A DNA stretch of 64,000 bases from Larus michahellis (Eukaryota; Chordata; Aves; Charadriiformes; Laridae), in contig NC_133903.1 of the NCBI RefSeq assembly GCF_964199755.1, positions 3,799,001-3,863,000 on the forward strand, read 5' to 3'. Below are positions 23,051 to 36,500 of the stretch, piece after piece. Made by a program: the position numbers and the translations under genes. Within the stretch, counting starts at the first letter, position 1, and each line of letters starts with the position of its first letter. The notes below the pieces were generated by a model. It did not search any database. It was not told the DNA's origin and saw nothing but the letters and a program-made list of their open reading frames with translations.

Positions 23051-23805
23051 TGGATTATTTTTTTTTGTAGCTAGTGCAGGGACTTTTGTGAGCAGAAAGG
23101 ATGTCCTGTGCAGGAGACAACAGAGATACAGCATAAATGGCTTTTTCCACACAGGAAGATGCTGGATCTTTCTTGAGTTCTTATCTATAAATTCCCGATA
23201 CTGTCCATTGGGGCAGAGAATAGAATACATATCTCAAACTGTGAGTTACAGGGGAAAAATGTTCAATAGGAAAACCAGCTAACAGCTGCTGGCTCTTGCA
23301 GAGGGTTTTTCTTAGAGCAACAGCCTCTGGGGACTCCAGAGGGAGAGCGCTCTGCTGCAACCCTTCAAGCCTTTGCAGTTACATCTCTTGCGCCCTTCAG
23401 CATCTCAGGTTCCACATAGTCTAACCTGTTTATCAAAACGGACATTGAACCTTTGGGTCTGCATGTAAGCCACAAGTTAGTGTGCATCAAACAAGGATCA
23501 GTGTTGTGATGGTTAAGTATGGGACATTCCCTCACTTTTTTGAAAAGGACATGTACTTACCAAATACCGTCTCCTGGATCCCCTCTGACCTGTATTGTTT
23601 ATAAGACTGGAGATAGGTAGAAGAGTTTTATTTGACTGCTGTGATTAGCATGGCGGAAGAATCCTTCATCATTTGTCGTCTTTAGTGTCTCGATGGCTGT
23701 TTGACCATCTTGAATCCTATTTCTCCTCATGCATCATCCACATAATCGTTTATTAAGTTCTGAATAATTAACCTATGCAAACTCTTTCAAGGCAAAATAA
23801 TCTGA

Positions 23806-23851
23806 GCAAGTGCTGGTGAAGCACTTGCACAGTATCAATATTGTATTGATA
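23806..23851. repeat. Two adjacent short hairpins
   Basis: GCAAGTGC and GCACTTGC are 8-bp arms with a 7-base loop (23806-23828). TATCAATA and TATTGATA are 8-bp arms with a 3-base loop (23833-23851). They lie 4 bp apart. No matching RNA family was recognised. Confidence 0.5.
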
Positions 23852-25970
23852 TTGCAAATATAATTCATTCATTCACTTTTTGTATCAATTTGACAATATG
23901 ACATAATTTAAAGGAAGAAAAATAATTTAATTAAGCATATTTCTGTATTAGTGAACAGCTATTTAGGGAAATTAAAGTACTTTCTTAGCTATGAATAGGT
24001 CGAAAAAACTGTGGAACAAAAATACTCTTGTAGCTGTACTGCTTGCTTCCTGGAAACTATCCTATTAATTCTATTACAGATTATTAGTAGAGCATCATAA
24101 AGTGCATATGAAGACAAGATTACTCTCAGTCTAAATGAAGAAAATTGTAAAGGCAGAAGAACCAAGCTTTTGAAGATGGTTTGATCAGAGTTTACTAAAG
24201 ACTTTATCATATTGACTCGTTCATATGGCAATGTTAATGATATAAAAATCTGCTACTCGCAGCTTTGGATTCTTAAAATGAAGGCCACAGTAATAGGAAA
24301 AATCATCCTCATCATCAAAAGGAGGTTTATAATTTTTTTTGGTACTTTTCATTATTAATCTAAAGTTATTTTTAGTCAGTTTTCACATTTTGAAAACTCT
24401 GTCAGAGAATTGTAACTATTTGTGAGGATTCTTAAACTATGTTCCTACTAGGCAAAATATATATTTAACTAGCATACAGTTTCCTCTGGCAAGCTATTTT
24501 GATATTGACGTTAAATTAGGTTAGCTAAATTATATATTATCACCAAAGGCAATATACCAAAATACACGTGGAATACATTGATGTGTAAGTTAGTCCATCA
24601 ACTTTGTAGAGAACTGAGTCTCTGGGAGGCAGACAAATATTATTCTGACTTTATTGGTGCTTTGAGAGTTAATGACCCATAATAAAGGTAAGTATAGCTT
24701 GCTAATTATCCATTAGTTTTGTTTTTAATAACATTTTAATTTGCATATTGGTCTTCTGCTGAAAACACATGCTTTTAATTGTTCATCTTCAATTAGCATT
24801 ACTTTTCAGATTTTTAAATAGGTTTTTAAAAAGTGGTTTAAAAAATTTGTCTAAATGAATTGACGGCCCAATCAGAAATGTGCAAAAGTAAGCTCATGTC
24901 AAAAATACTGGATTTAGCTAGAAACTGAGAGTTATATATTCAGTTCTTGTCCTATGTGCTTTTCAACTTGGAATGTTTTGGTCCATTATGGCCGTGCCCA
25001 AATTGACTGACTTTTCCGTCTTATCTTGGACGAAATGGATTATTGTTTAGACCCTAGCATTACAGTTTGAAAGGATAAATTATTGATTGTTGACATTTTG
25101 CACAATATCAGATGTTACTCTCTCTAAGATCTTTCCTACAGGATGGAATTTAATTTCTTTGATCTTATAAAAGTAAAGTAGAAAAGCATACTTTAAGTTG
25201 ATTTGGAAAAAAAAATGCTTTTACAAATAAAATGATTTTTTTCATATTTGCATTACTTAAAATGCATTTTTTTGTCTTATAAATATGCTAATCTTTTTAA
25301 GCTGCTTCTGGTATGACATATGGTATATAATTTTGTTTCAGTTCTTTGACATCAACCTAGTTACTGTTACATAAAAATGTACAATTGGCAGGGAAAATTA
25401 GTATGTTCAGTGGCATGATACTTGTAAGACTTTTGAGAAGTATCTGGGGTATTCATCTGTGTTAGAAGTAGACAGCTGCTTGAAGAGGACTTGTAGATTC
25501 TGTTAATTGTATGTTTGTTCCTTTTCAGATGGCACTTCTTTTGGGCCCCTTTGGTCTGATGGAAAAACTGCAGATAAATACTTAGGAATAAAAGAGCAAA
25601 GCTCAGTTAAACATATGTTTATTTTTTAAATAGTTTTATATAAAAAAAGGATATTTAACTTAGAAGAAATTAAGATTATTTTCTTAGGGGGATGGAGCAG
25701 TGTCAAGAAAGACTTGTTTTGTGGGATTTTCTTTTTTTCTAAAAGATCAATTGAAAGTGCTCCTTAATCTATCAGTCAAGGCTTAGCCACATGTAAGCAC
25801 AATGTTGTCTTAGGAAATGAAGCAAAATTAAATTATAAATTCAAATTTTGGAGCTTTTTACTAGTGTAGAGCCAATGAATAAAAAACTTGAACCAAAGGA
25901 ACAAAAAAACTCCAGGAAAAAGAAGCTGATTTTGCCACCGTGCTGCTGTTTACATGGAAGGAGATTTGTC

Positions 25971-25991
25971 TTTTTTTTTTTTTTTTTTTTT
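25971..25991 (+). repeat. 21-T homopolymer
   Basis: Uninterrupted run of T. On the minus strand it could be the poly(A) tail of an old retroposed sequence, but no recognisable element body or target-site duplication adjoins it. Confidence 0.6.
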
Positions 25992-27239
25992 GAAATTTAG
26001 TATATTCTAACTGTCTGTTGATCTACCTCTGTTTTACAGGGCTGTGCAGAGATAACTTATTTCTGAATTGAAAAGCATTTCAGGCATTTATGTATAAGCA
26101 AATGATTCAGCATTGTAGACAGGAATCTGAGTCTTGCAGAACTAGGATTTCAAACCTGCCCTTTGTTAACCTTTAGCTCCAGCTAAGCTTACATCTAACA
26201 CCTTCTACACCTTGTTGATAGTAGCTGCTGAGAATCTCAAGTACCCAGCTCTTCTCAACTAACACTGAATCTGGATTTGTGAATTGAACTGCACAAAGCA
26301 CATGTTTAACAGTTAGGTATAGCATATATACCCATTTGTTACATCTTGAATGTTAGAATATGTTAAAAATAGTTGCCTCATTGTTAAGTGCTTTCTGTTC
26401 AAACTAGAAGCCATTAAGTATTGTTACGTGGATACTTTTGCCTTTTCTTACAAATGTTTTCTCCATCTTAGCAACAAGAGAGATACTTCATAAGCCAGAG
26501 AAAGACAACTATAGGTGGTTTGACTTGACTGTTGGTGTTAAAGGGTTCTTTGCTAGAAATGGATACTAAAGAACATTTCCAAGAAGTAATTCATTATTCT
26601 TGGTTTTGGAAGGTTGGTTTGATTATGATTTTCATTTAGCTAAATTCCATCGTTGAGCAATGATTCCATACAATTTTATTAAAACTAATGAAATGAATAC
26701 TCTGTTTATAGGCCAAATTCAGTACAGTACTTCAGCAAAAGCTTAATTTCAGCTACATGAGAAGTGATATTATTGATGTCAAGCATGCTTTATCTCACCA
26801 AAGTTGCATCATCATTTGTATAAAAAACCCTCCCACTTATTTGAGTCCTTTCATAATGAAAAGTTTCTGTAAATTGTTCTTAGTAAATGGAAAACATATT
26901 AGTCTTGCTTGGCTTTGTTTGCTCTAGAATTTTGGGGTAGTTGAGTAATTTTGAGTAGTATGTAGAAACTCTTATACTTTTGGGCCATTAGTTTAACGTT
27001 AGCTATGCAAAACGTGGCAGAAGCATCACTGAAGTTTTACCTCATGTTTTGGCTCCGTAGTCAGGGAGTCTTTTCTTTTTGTACTAACATCTCTAGTCTT
27101 GTTTTATCTTAACACGAAGCGATCTGCACTTAGTAAGATATAAGCCTCAGCTAATCAGAATTTGCAGCTATCTAGAGTAATAGACTGTTAAGCTGTGGCT
27201 GTCGTTCACCTGTCAACTTTGGCTCTCTCGGCTTAGGTG

Positions 27240-28003
27240 AAGATCAAGTGTGCTACCTGTCAGGGCCTCGAGGATATTAGGTCTTAATTTCCCTGACCAG
27301 CCTCACCAGTACCTTCCACCCAGACCCTCAGCCCCTGGGCCCAGGAGCTCCATTTCAGCTCAGGGCTGGCTGTTCAGTCCCTGCCTGAGCCCTGTTAAAG
27401 GTGTGCCTGCATCCTGCCCTGCCTCTTGGATAGACCTCTGGCCTCTGTGGTAGGTGGCTTGTCTCCTAGGTGGGTTCCTCAGAGGTGCTTTATAACTTGT
27501 GTCTAGTGCTACAGACGCTATCTCTGTCCCCATTTTATTTTGCTTCTGGCTGGTCTACCTGGGTATCACTGTCTCGTGTCTTGTTGGGGACTGTCAATGG
27601 ATTATGTGACCAGCACCTCCCTCTGCCCGCTGTGTTCAAGTGTGGTGGGGCTGCACCCTGGGTGGGGAGGGACACCCCTGTGCTGGGGTCACACTTGGCT
27701 CCTGGGAACAGCCAGCCCTGGCTGCTGCTTGACACTGCTGCACATTCAGTATCCTGTTCTGGGGTGAACGCTATGGTAAAGAGACTTTCTTAGCATTGGC
27801 AGCCAATGTTCTTCTTCTTGTCCTTTTTCCTCAGTGGTAGGAACACCAAACACAGCGCTCTGGCTCGGTTACGGTTCCCTGGCACCAGTTCACCTTTCCA
27901 TCTCCTCACACCTGCTCTGAGCCCCTGCCCATCAGCCCGTCTCCCTACCTTGCCTTGTTGAAATCATGCTCTTCCAGTCTAACCCTTCCCCACTGTCGCC
28001 ATA
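27240..28003. repeat. GC-rich repeat-like block, probably an old mobile element of unknown class
   Basis: About 760 bp of markedly higher GC and C/T/G-rich text with sharp AT-rich edges on both sides. CpG is sparse, unlike the two CpG islands. Frames stay partly open (for example 27250-27453 and 27470-27793), but codon content is Pro/Ser/Cys-rich, overlaps on both strands and shows no domain. The style resembles untranslated or LTR parts of avian retroelements. I could not assign a family, terminal TG/CA or duplications. Confidence 0.4.
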
Positions 28004-29690
28004 AGGCTATGAGCTTTTTATGATTATCTGCTGCTTCATGACTGAATTAAATATGATTAATTTTGAGTGTGTTTTTAAAAGCTAAATTAACTAAAATACA
28101 ATGATGCAGATGCTGCAATTCACAGACTCAAAGAGAAGAAAAAAGCAGGAGGCCTGGAAAGGGATTCAAAGGTTCAACAGTATATTCTCCTGGGCTATGG
28201 CAGGATCAATCACACCAACACATTCCTGACAGATATTTATTTAATCTGTTTTCCAAGCACTTCAGTAAGGGAGATTCCAGAGATTCCATTGTCAATCTGT
28301 TCACTATTTAACTATCCGAGCTGTAAAGACAGAATTTTCTTGAGTTCAGAGTCTAATTGCTTTTGCTGCTACCAGTACTCCAGATTGCTAAAGTAGATGG
28401 TATTTCAGACACCTGCTATACGTAATCCTTTTCTGTTTCACGGCTTTGATGAGCCTATGCTTCTTGCATGGAGATTTGAAGAGAACTGAAGTGAGCTCTC
28501 TCTTGTTACTGAAGTAAACAAATATCCAAACGGTGTCCTCAGCAGATTACTCTGCCAAGTTTTGGGAGACTGCTTGGCAAGTCATAAGAGTGCTGAGGAA
28601 GAGTTAGCAATTAGGACTGTCATTAAAAAAAAAAAAAAGAAAAAAAAAACTACTACAAAACCCCAACTTTCTGGAGGCACTTGCACTTTTGCAGCCTTTG
28701 GTCAGAGACTGCGGTGATGTTTTATGCTCCTTTCAGACTTGATTCTTTTCAGTCTGTTGTGTTCTCAGTATATCCTCGTCTTTTAGGTCAGATATCATTC
28801 TGGGATATCTAACAGGAATCCTTTAGTTCTGAACTCATTTGCTAAGTTATCAGGCATGCCCCAGCCCCAGTATACCTCAGGGCTGCTCAGCTGTGGAGGC
28901 AGCACCAATGACTTGTTCCTTAAGGTAAAATTAAGATGTAAAATTTCAGCTTTTAGGGCCTGAAATCTAGCTTCATTCTCCTTGCTGTGTGATAGTTGAA
29001 TTAAGCATTGCCTGAATGCTTCCAGGCCGGCTATAAAGTAAATATATTGAAGTGTAGAGAACGTAGGAGAGTTCAGTGTTTGATGAAATATTATGTGTGT
29101 TTCAAGTAAAATTACACCGTTTTGTTCCTTTGGCTTGTAGGTTGGTATTTTTTTTTTTTGCCAAGGAAATGCTAAAGATATTTAATTTGGAAGATGACTG
29201 TTCGGATGTTTTTATCTGCAGGGAGGAGGAGTAATTTGTATTGGAGGAGGAAAAAAGGTATCAGAGTGGGGTTTAAAAAAATGAAATGGAGCGAAAGAGA
29301 AGAGCAGAAGTGTAGTCTTTTAGAATGGGATGGGGTTTTGTTTGGTTTTTTTTGTGAAGTAGAAAGCTATTTGGAGAATAACTGGAGTCCACTTTCAGGA
29401 GAAGCCAAAAGGTCTGAGACCCAAGGCAAAGTCTGGGATCCCAAATTCTGGAGAACACTCAAGAGTAGGAGAGTGCAAAGGAACCAACACATGGAAGATA
29501 ATTGTTTGCTTACATATTCATATCTCATATACTCTTTTCAGAGTGACTTTTTTTTAAACCGTGAGGTTATTTTGTGCTTCAGTTGTCCGCTCTAGAAGAG
29601 TTAGTGAGCTGTATATCAGAACAGCTACAGGTTTGGCGCCCTGGAAGAGAACGGTGTTAGTTTCTGCTGCTCACGGGAGGTCTGTGAGGG
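28004..29690. other. Putative intron: no gene seen
   Basis: AT-rich DNA with two A-runs at about 28626-28650. An open frame at 29194-29595 (133 codons) is charged and Trp-rich, with no flanking splice signals of note. It is judged a chance frame. Confidence 0.5.
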
Positions 29691-29734
29691 CTGGGGCTCC
29701 GTCAACCACGGCGCTCCGCTGAAAGTGTCGGAAA

Positions 29735-30060
29735 GTTCTGAAATTGGAAGGAAATGAGCGCCCAGCGCTGGAGCCTGACCAGCCGCGGGGGACCCGCGGG
29801 GTGCGGAGCTCGGAGGCCGCGGGGCCGGGCCTGCTCGGCGCCCGGAGCCCGCGCCGCCGCTGCCCGCGCCTGGGAGGCGGAGGCGGTGTGGCACCGGCGC
29901 CAGCAGAGGGCGCCAGAGCGCAAGGCGGGCGGCGGCGCGGCGGGGCGAGGGAGCGGCCGGGGCCGCGCCGTTCGGGTGCCCTTTAAATTGGGCGGTGTCA
30001 CCCGGGCTCTCGTCTCTGCGGGGGCACTTGGAGGGGTAGGGAGTGGAGGCGGGTTTGGTC
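29735..30060. promoter_or_regulatory. Second, intronic CpG island
   Basis: Roughly 325 bp of CpG-dense DNA about 22 kb downstream of the first exon. It contains a consensus CTCF core and a GGGCGG box (about 29990-29995). A donor-like TTGCAG|GTGGGC follows at 30100. Possible roles are an alternative promoter and first exon of the same gene, a promoter of a separate transcript, or an insulator. An ATG at 29754 opens a 115-codon frame to that donor in phase 1, the same phase as the upstream signal-peptide exon. The Arg/Ala/Gly-rich product looks like GC-rich noise rather than a protein. Confidence 0.6.
29900..29913 (+). promoter_or_regulatory. CTCF core motif
   Basis: CCAGCAGAGGGCGC fits the vertebrate CTCF core CCASYAGRKGGCRS at all 14 positions. 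It sits inside the intronic CpG island. CTCF sites of this strength often anchor chromatin loops and are directional; this one reads on the plus strand. Its CpG could make binding sensitive to methylation. Confidence 0.65.
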
Positions 30061-30099
30061 CAGCCCAAATGACCACGAGATCCTTTCGTGTACTTGCAG

Positions 30100-30101
30100 G
30101 T
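30100..30101 (+). other. Candidate donor after the intronic CpG island
   Basis: TTGCAG|GTGGGC at the downstream edge of the island, in the position expected if the island drives an alternative first exon. Confidence 0.25.
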
Positions 30102-30493
30102 GGGCGTTTTGATTAATAACTACACGGTTACTTTGAACAGAGCGTATGAGGCTATGTATGTTTAAAGTTAGGAAGATGAACGATTTTATGTAGTTGAATG
30201 TATGAGTAGGAAGTCAAAATTTGTAAGAGAACCCTTAAGACAATGTTTTAAAATTCTTTGTCCAGTTGTGAACAAGATTTTTCTTCTCCCTTCAATCCAA
30301 GAGCAGTATAGACTAATCCAACAACTGCAAGATTATCATAATCCATTTGATTTTTTTGTCATAAAAACACGTTTGGTTTCTGAGAAGAGACGTTTAGCTT
30401 GTTGAAGGATTTGATGAGCTAAGAATTATAGACAGCTTTTTGGGATAACCGATAACTTGTTGTCTATCCAGTTATCTCCTTAAGAGAAAATGA

Positions 30494-30523
30494 TCCTTGA
30501 AAATGGTCTTTACATTTCAAGGA
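30494..30523. repeat. 9-bp inverted repeat
   Basis: TCCTTGAAA and TTTCAAGGA, perfect arms separated by 12 bases. Each arm has a TTC/GAA half-site; function unknown. Confidence 0.45.
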
Positions 30524-33500
30524 AGGCAATATTTCATGCAAGATCCTGTACTACATTCAATATACAGCTGAAGTCTCAGTAACTTTAACAGGGTCAGGGT
30601 TTTATTGGAACTAGTCTTTCCTATTATCCTTCATAGATCTCTGACTGTCTGGAAGAAGCAATGAAGGATATACAGTGCAGGTTATTTCCCTGCCTCATGG
30701 TGTCTAAGTGAGCAAAGCTGCTGTTGTACTTGGCAGTTCAGTTCAATTAGTTTAGAAAAGATTTTGTTATAGATGGACATCAAAGCTGTAATTTTAAGAG
30801 AAACAACCACGAGGAACTATGCATTTACCCAAAGTGTATCTGTTTTTCTAAATATCCTGTGTTCCCTAAGTATTCACCATGTATCCGATCTGATTATCTA
30901 CCTCCTGCCTCGTACTAAAATTTATAATTTTTTTGATGTTAAGTGAGATGCTTGAATAGAAGTTTCAGCCCGCACCCTTTTCTTTCCTCCTATGCCCCTA
31001 CAAATTATGAGGGTTTTTCCTTTCTGGTAAATAGCATCTGAAGCACTCAACTCTAGGGACTTCTAACAGGTGATAGACCTTAGCATTCCAGCTACTGGAG
31101 GATGAAACAATACTTTGTGTGTGGTTGGTTTGGTTTGTTAACAACAGTAATAGATTAGTCACATAGCTTTTGTAGATAAGGCTTGAGTAATTGAGCCTGC
31201 TGGCAGGACCTTCCCCTACAAGAAGGCTTGTCCTGTTTTATATATAACAGACAGTTTAGTTTGCCTTTATCTTGGTAGGGGGTATTTTTCTTAAGGTCCT
31301 CAGTTTGTATTTTAAGGGATTTTCTCTTTTTATAGTATCCTTCTAATTTTATTAGTATTTAATTAAAATAATGTTTCAGTGTTTAGTAATTCCAGTTCCC
31401 TTCTTTTTAACACACAAAGCTTTCACTTTCTTGAATCACTCTTTTACTCTTTTTTTTCATGTATTTCTTGGTATATCTGCCTTTAATCAGCTATTTGAGA
31501 ACGTACTGCTGTATCTCTTATGACCTTTGAAGGGATGTCGCTTCCTCCCTTTCTGTACAGGAAACTGACGTGTTAAGGCCACTCTTCTCATAGCTATATA
31601 CAAAAATGGTCAAGCGTATTTTCACTGTGTCTGGCATTTAGCGCAACTAAAGTGATTTATTTCTTTTTGGAGTTTGGGCACGTATTTTACATCCAGCTGT
31701 AAATGTTATTAAAAGCACCGGTGATGTTAGAGTCGTACCTATGGAGATTTTGCCTCCTTGGTAGACAAATTGCTGCTGCAGTGTGGGTAAGGTGGTTTTG
31801 GTCCCTGTTTTGGTTGACAACTCAAAAAATTCTGCTCATAATGTAGAAACCTTTGATAACTATCACACTTTATATGGTTTCTCTTTGGGTCAGATTTTTC
31901 AAAGTTTAACTTGACGTTTCAGCAATATCTTGTCTTTCATTGCTGCTTATGAGAATTCCAAAAAGTTATCTTGAGTCTACAGTTTCCCAGACACCATATT
32001 CTCATCTTCTGAAGTAGAAAGCGTGAACTGTCTTTCTGGCTGTTTTCAAGAAAGAAATTTATGGCAGCAAGACTTTGATGTTTTTGAAATATTACTGAAT
32101 TCTTTTACCTTCCTGAATAAAGAGAGGAGTACTAATAGATATCTGGTATTCATGATGCAAAGATGATTTATGTAAGGTCATTCTGCATTTTTACTTCACA
32201 GTCCTGAAACTGGCTGTAACACCTATGGAAGTTCTGGATAAGATTTTTTTATCTGCCTTGCTTACCCTCTTCTAAATAGCTTGTGTCAGCAGACAATGTT
32301 CCATAGAATTCAGCATCTCAGATGCATATCAAGCTCTGCCTTTTTTATCACATCTTCTTTGGGTATTATATTGGTGTGAGACCACTGAATAATTTGTCAC
32401 GAATCAACACGATATTTTTTTTTTCTTGAAATTTAAGAAAGAGTGCTATACCAATTAAGAGTCTGTAAAATAGTAAGCATTTGAATTTGGAGCTGTGACA
32501 GATAGAAAGCATTATTTCATGAAGAATTAAGATTTAGCTATTCAACATCACACACTTTTTTTTTTTGTCTAAAAAGTGTATATTTCAAATACAATACACT
32601 GTTTTCTTTGTTTTGTCATCTAGTGGGGTTTCTTTGTGTTGTGATGGGGTTTGGGAGCTTTCTGTGAGTTTTAAACTCGTAAGCTTCCTCTCTCTTATGT
32701 ACTGGACATTGAGAGTGGATCTGACAGTATTAATGAAGTGCAAAAGCTAATTTACTATATTTTGTCTGAATTTAGCCTGGTATCCACTCAAGTGAAGAAT
32801 TAATCTTGGATATATGATGATATATAATAGTCTTGCACTTGGGAGCGGTGCAGTTACATTTCTCTTATTTAATTATCATGTCAACGAGAGGAGAGTTGTC
32901 TCCCTCTTCATATGGTGTGGTAAGGTTATATCTTGAATTTTTCATGCATACAAATCTGAGCGTATTACTGCTGTAGGATTGAGAAATCAGAGGACAGAGC
33001 ACATACAGTGTTGGAGCAGGAAAATTAAATATTTCAGTACTAAAATTTCCACTTGCTGTTTGAAGATGAAGAAAGGCAGATAAAAGTATGTTGCCATAGG
33101 ATGGATGCAGAGGCCAAGATGAGAAGAAATAGTCTAGAATAGCATAATAGCTTGTAATTACAAGGGGAAGGAAAGATAAGGAAAGAGATTTGGTTTATAA
33201 TTCTGGGATATTTTTCATACTGCATGTTAGAATTGTGCTAACAGTGCCATCTCAAACTAGGTGGGACAGTATGTTGGGATAAGCACTTGAGAAAACATCC
33301 ATAGTAGAAAATTATTGACTAAAACCCACTTTTCATACCTAATGGCTGTTTATTTGTCTCCAATTAGTAGTTGCAAGGATGATATTTTTATATGTACAAA
33401 GGGTTGCTATTTTTGGAAAAAAAGAATTCAGCAATTTAAGGAATGAGATCAGACTTTTTCTCCTTAAACTAATGCCTCCCAACACTTTGTTCCAGGGTTC

Positions 33501-36500
33501 AGATGGAGAATTAGCTAATCTGTATTGAAGCCCTTCAAAAACCAAATAGTGCTATGCAGTCTCTATTTCTTTTATTTATTTATTTGTTCTGAGGAATCCT
33601 GCTTGAAATATCCATTGTTCGTATGGCAAAGAAATAAAATGGAAAAATAGCTTTACTGCTTTTTGCTATGCTCGTCATACTGCTATTCACCCCCGGTCTA
33701 TAGGCAAACAATTTCAGTGATTTTTTTTGTTGTTGGTGTTGTTGTTAAATTATGATTATCCTTTTAGTTTATTTCAATTTAAGAATTGTCTTGATGAGTG
33801 GAAAACTCTTGCACAGCTAAATGATGTGGTGTTTTTCATTCCCATTCAACTAATCACTGAAGAAAGGTGAAGGAGTTTGCAACTTTCAAATTTCAAGACG
33901 GTCCTGAAGAAAAATGGGATAACAGTTTAATTGTGTGATTAGGTCACAGAAATAGTTATACATATGTTTATACGATGTTAGTAGTTGTCAACTGTCTCTT
34001 GGAGTTAATGGGTATATTGGTGACACAGGGGTTTGACAGTGCTGGAATAGAAGCTGAGCCTTTCCCAGCTGTAAGCGGTCATCTCTTTCTTCAGTCCAGT
34101 GGTATAAGGAGGTTAATGTGCATAAAGTATCCAAACTACCTGTATCTGGGAAGATTTCTTTAAATGGTCATCGCAAAAGCTCTTGACTATCTGTGGTTGT
34201 GTGTGTAAATGAAAACAGAAATCCTGGGTACAAGAGGGAAATAGTCGTAGAAGCAATATGGCTGTATCCCTGGCAGGAAGTTGTTTGGGGGAAAAAAACC
34301 AAACTAATTTCTGTTAGACAGAGACGCTATGTAAGGAAATGGTTGCTTTTGTTTTCTTTCTGTTCTGCCCAAGGGAAAGTTATTTGGTATATATACACCT
34401 TTCTTAGAAACATATCTGACTCATCTCAACAGTTACTTCCCCCTGTCAGAAACAAACAGGCCGGAGAGTTGCTCAACCATATGGGCAAAGGGGGCACCAA
34501 TATACTCTCTTTTATTGGAACAAACATCTGCTTCGAAAGAATGTAAACTTGTGATTTAATAAATATCTTAGTTCCCTCTGACTGACACTGTGCATGATGA
34601 CATAGCTTCTGAACACAGAAATCTAAGAATTTGTAATGTGTCCAATTTAAAAATCCGTAGAAAAAGACATGTCTGGCTCTGTTTCAGTCTATCAAGCAGA
34701 AAAGAAAAAAAACCAATAATCTTGCAATAGCCTTTACCAAGATTATCTACAGTTTTCTGAACTGGTATGCAAGCATAATAGCCTATTTATGGAAGTTTTG
34801 ATTTCTGATACTTAAACAGATTAAGTATTATTTCATTCTAAACTTAATTTACCTGAGAATACATGAGATTATCCTAAAGCACTAATATAGAGATTGTTTT
34901 AATAAATACAGTTGCAAGCCCTTTTCCTAGTTTCATAACCTTTCCAATCATAAGGTATTATTTGGTCATTCAGGCTAAGTGAGGGAGTCATTAGTACCCT
35001 CTTTAATGATAATTGAAACAACAGAAAACACTGCCTGAAGTACAGGCCTATGTGAGGGGTTAGTTTGAGAGCTAAACTGTATGTCTCTGTGGGTTATTTT
35101 TTTTTCCTGGAATTTGGAAAACATTGCTTGCTAACGAGTTTTAAAAAGAAAGGCCAAAAAGCAGGCTTAGTTCAGTCTTAAACTTAGTGAAGTGTAAGAG
35201 CTGAGAATAGCAAGGCTTCGTACAACTAATGTTTGAGATCTTCAGAAACAAGGGAGTTGATTGGATCCGCCATGTCCAAATATCCTGTGCTACATAAGAA
35301 AACAATTTTTCCCATCCCCTCTCTCAAAAAAACCCTAAAATTTAAGCAGAAATATGATCAAAAATATTAAAAATGAAGCCATTTATTTAAAGATATTTAG
35401 GAACATCTACATAATTTAGTAGTCTCTACTCTCTCTTGAATTGATCTGAACAATAATTGTAATGTTTGGAGAAAAATAATGACATCAATTGTTTTAAGTT
35501 ATTTACCCAAGAATAGAGTTTTCTGATAATCACTCTGTAATATGTTATTATTACCACTTTATAAGATTTTTATTGTATTAATTTTTACACACCAAAATTG
35601 TTATTAAAATACCATACTTATATCACTCATTCCTTGGGAGCATTCATAGCAGTGCTGGTAGTAATCAAGAAAACTGGAACAACTGTGTTAATCGAGTCTT
35701 TTTAATGTAGTTGCTCTATTTCATGAGTCAAATTGCAAAACTTGCAACTCCTAAAAAATAGTATCCAATGGAAAAGTAAAGAAAAACACTGGAGAATCAC
35801 ACCCAAATTAAAGTTTCGGTGTTTTGTATGGCTTCCAAAGGTGTTGCTTGGTAGCCTAGTTGTTAGCTGGAAGAAAAGTAAATCGGTTTTGGTAGTGCAT
35901 GGGTTTTGCGAAATGTTTATTTTTCAACAGGGGAATTATCAGACAGGGCTGGATTCCAGACAGCTGGGCAGATGGTTCTTTCTTTTCAAATGGGGTTGTG
36001 CCGACAAAGAGAGACAGCTATATAAATGTTAACCCCTAAGGGGTAGAGAAAATGCTGTCAATCTTCCCTCTCCAGCCACCCCCCACCCCAACTGTCCATT
36101 TGAAAAGAAAAACAAAATAGCGGTTTTGGTATAATACTGAAAAAAATATGTTTTTCAAATGTAAGTTTTCAAACTTTGCCTCTTCAAAAATACCCGTGTT
36201 TAGAAATGTAATGCAGTTGATTAGCTGGTGTTTAACACGTGGTTGTGTAGATAATGAAGCATGAAAAAAACAAATCTGCCTCAGGTCAAGTACGTATCAA
36301 TTGCAGCATCATGAAGATGCTAATATATATTTAAGAGAAGTGGTTAGTAACTTGCTGCAAAAGTGATTTGTGCATGGATTGTAAGTAGATTTATTTTCTG
36401 ATGTTTGAATTAATTTGTTTCGTACACGTGACCAAGACTGAAAGTTTGAAGTTTGTTGCCTAAATATAACTACTTTTAGGAAATAGACCTAAAAACTCGT

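Larger units (their letters stand above)
8082..27239. other. Putative first intron, 5' part: no gene seen
   Basis: About 19 kb of AT-rich DNA with stops in all frames. No open frame longer than about 145 codons, and none with protein-like composition plus splice sites. It contains homopolymer T and A runs (for example 21 T at 25971-25991), a (GTTTT)n patch at about 22993-23050, and the inverted repeats listed separately. No CR1-type LINE 3' end was recognised. A donor-like AAAG|GTAAGTAT at 24688 has no supporting coding frame. Confidence 0.6.

Noticed and set aside
22636..23282. 144-codon and 87-codon open frames
   Set aside because: The products are Phe/Leu/Cys-rich because of T-rich and GTTTT simple repeats. 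There is no exon structure.
24605..24690. Exon between TTTGTAG and AAAG|GTAAGTAT
   Set aside because: The donor is strong, but all three frames contain stops before it, and the acceptor is weak. At most a non-coding RNA exon.
29625..30116. Overlapping open frames of 80-147 codons on both strands of the second CpG island
   Set aside because: Arg/Ala/Gly/Pro-rich products in several frames at once are what GC-rich DNA gives by chance. None has a recognisable domain.
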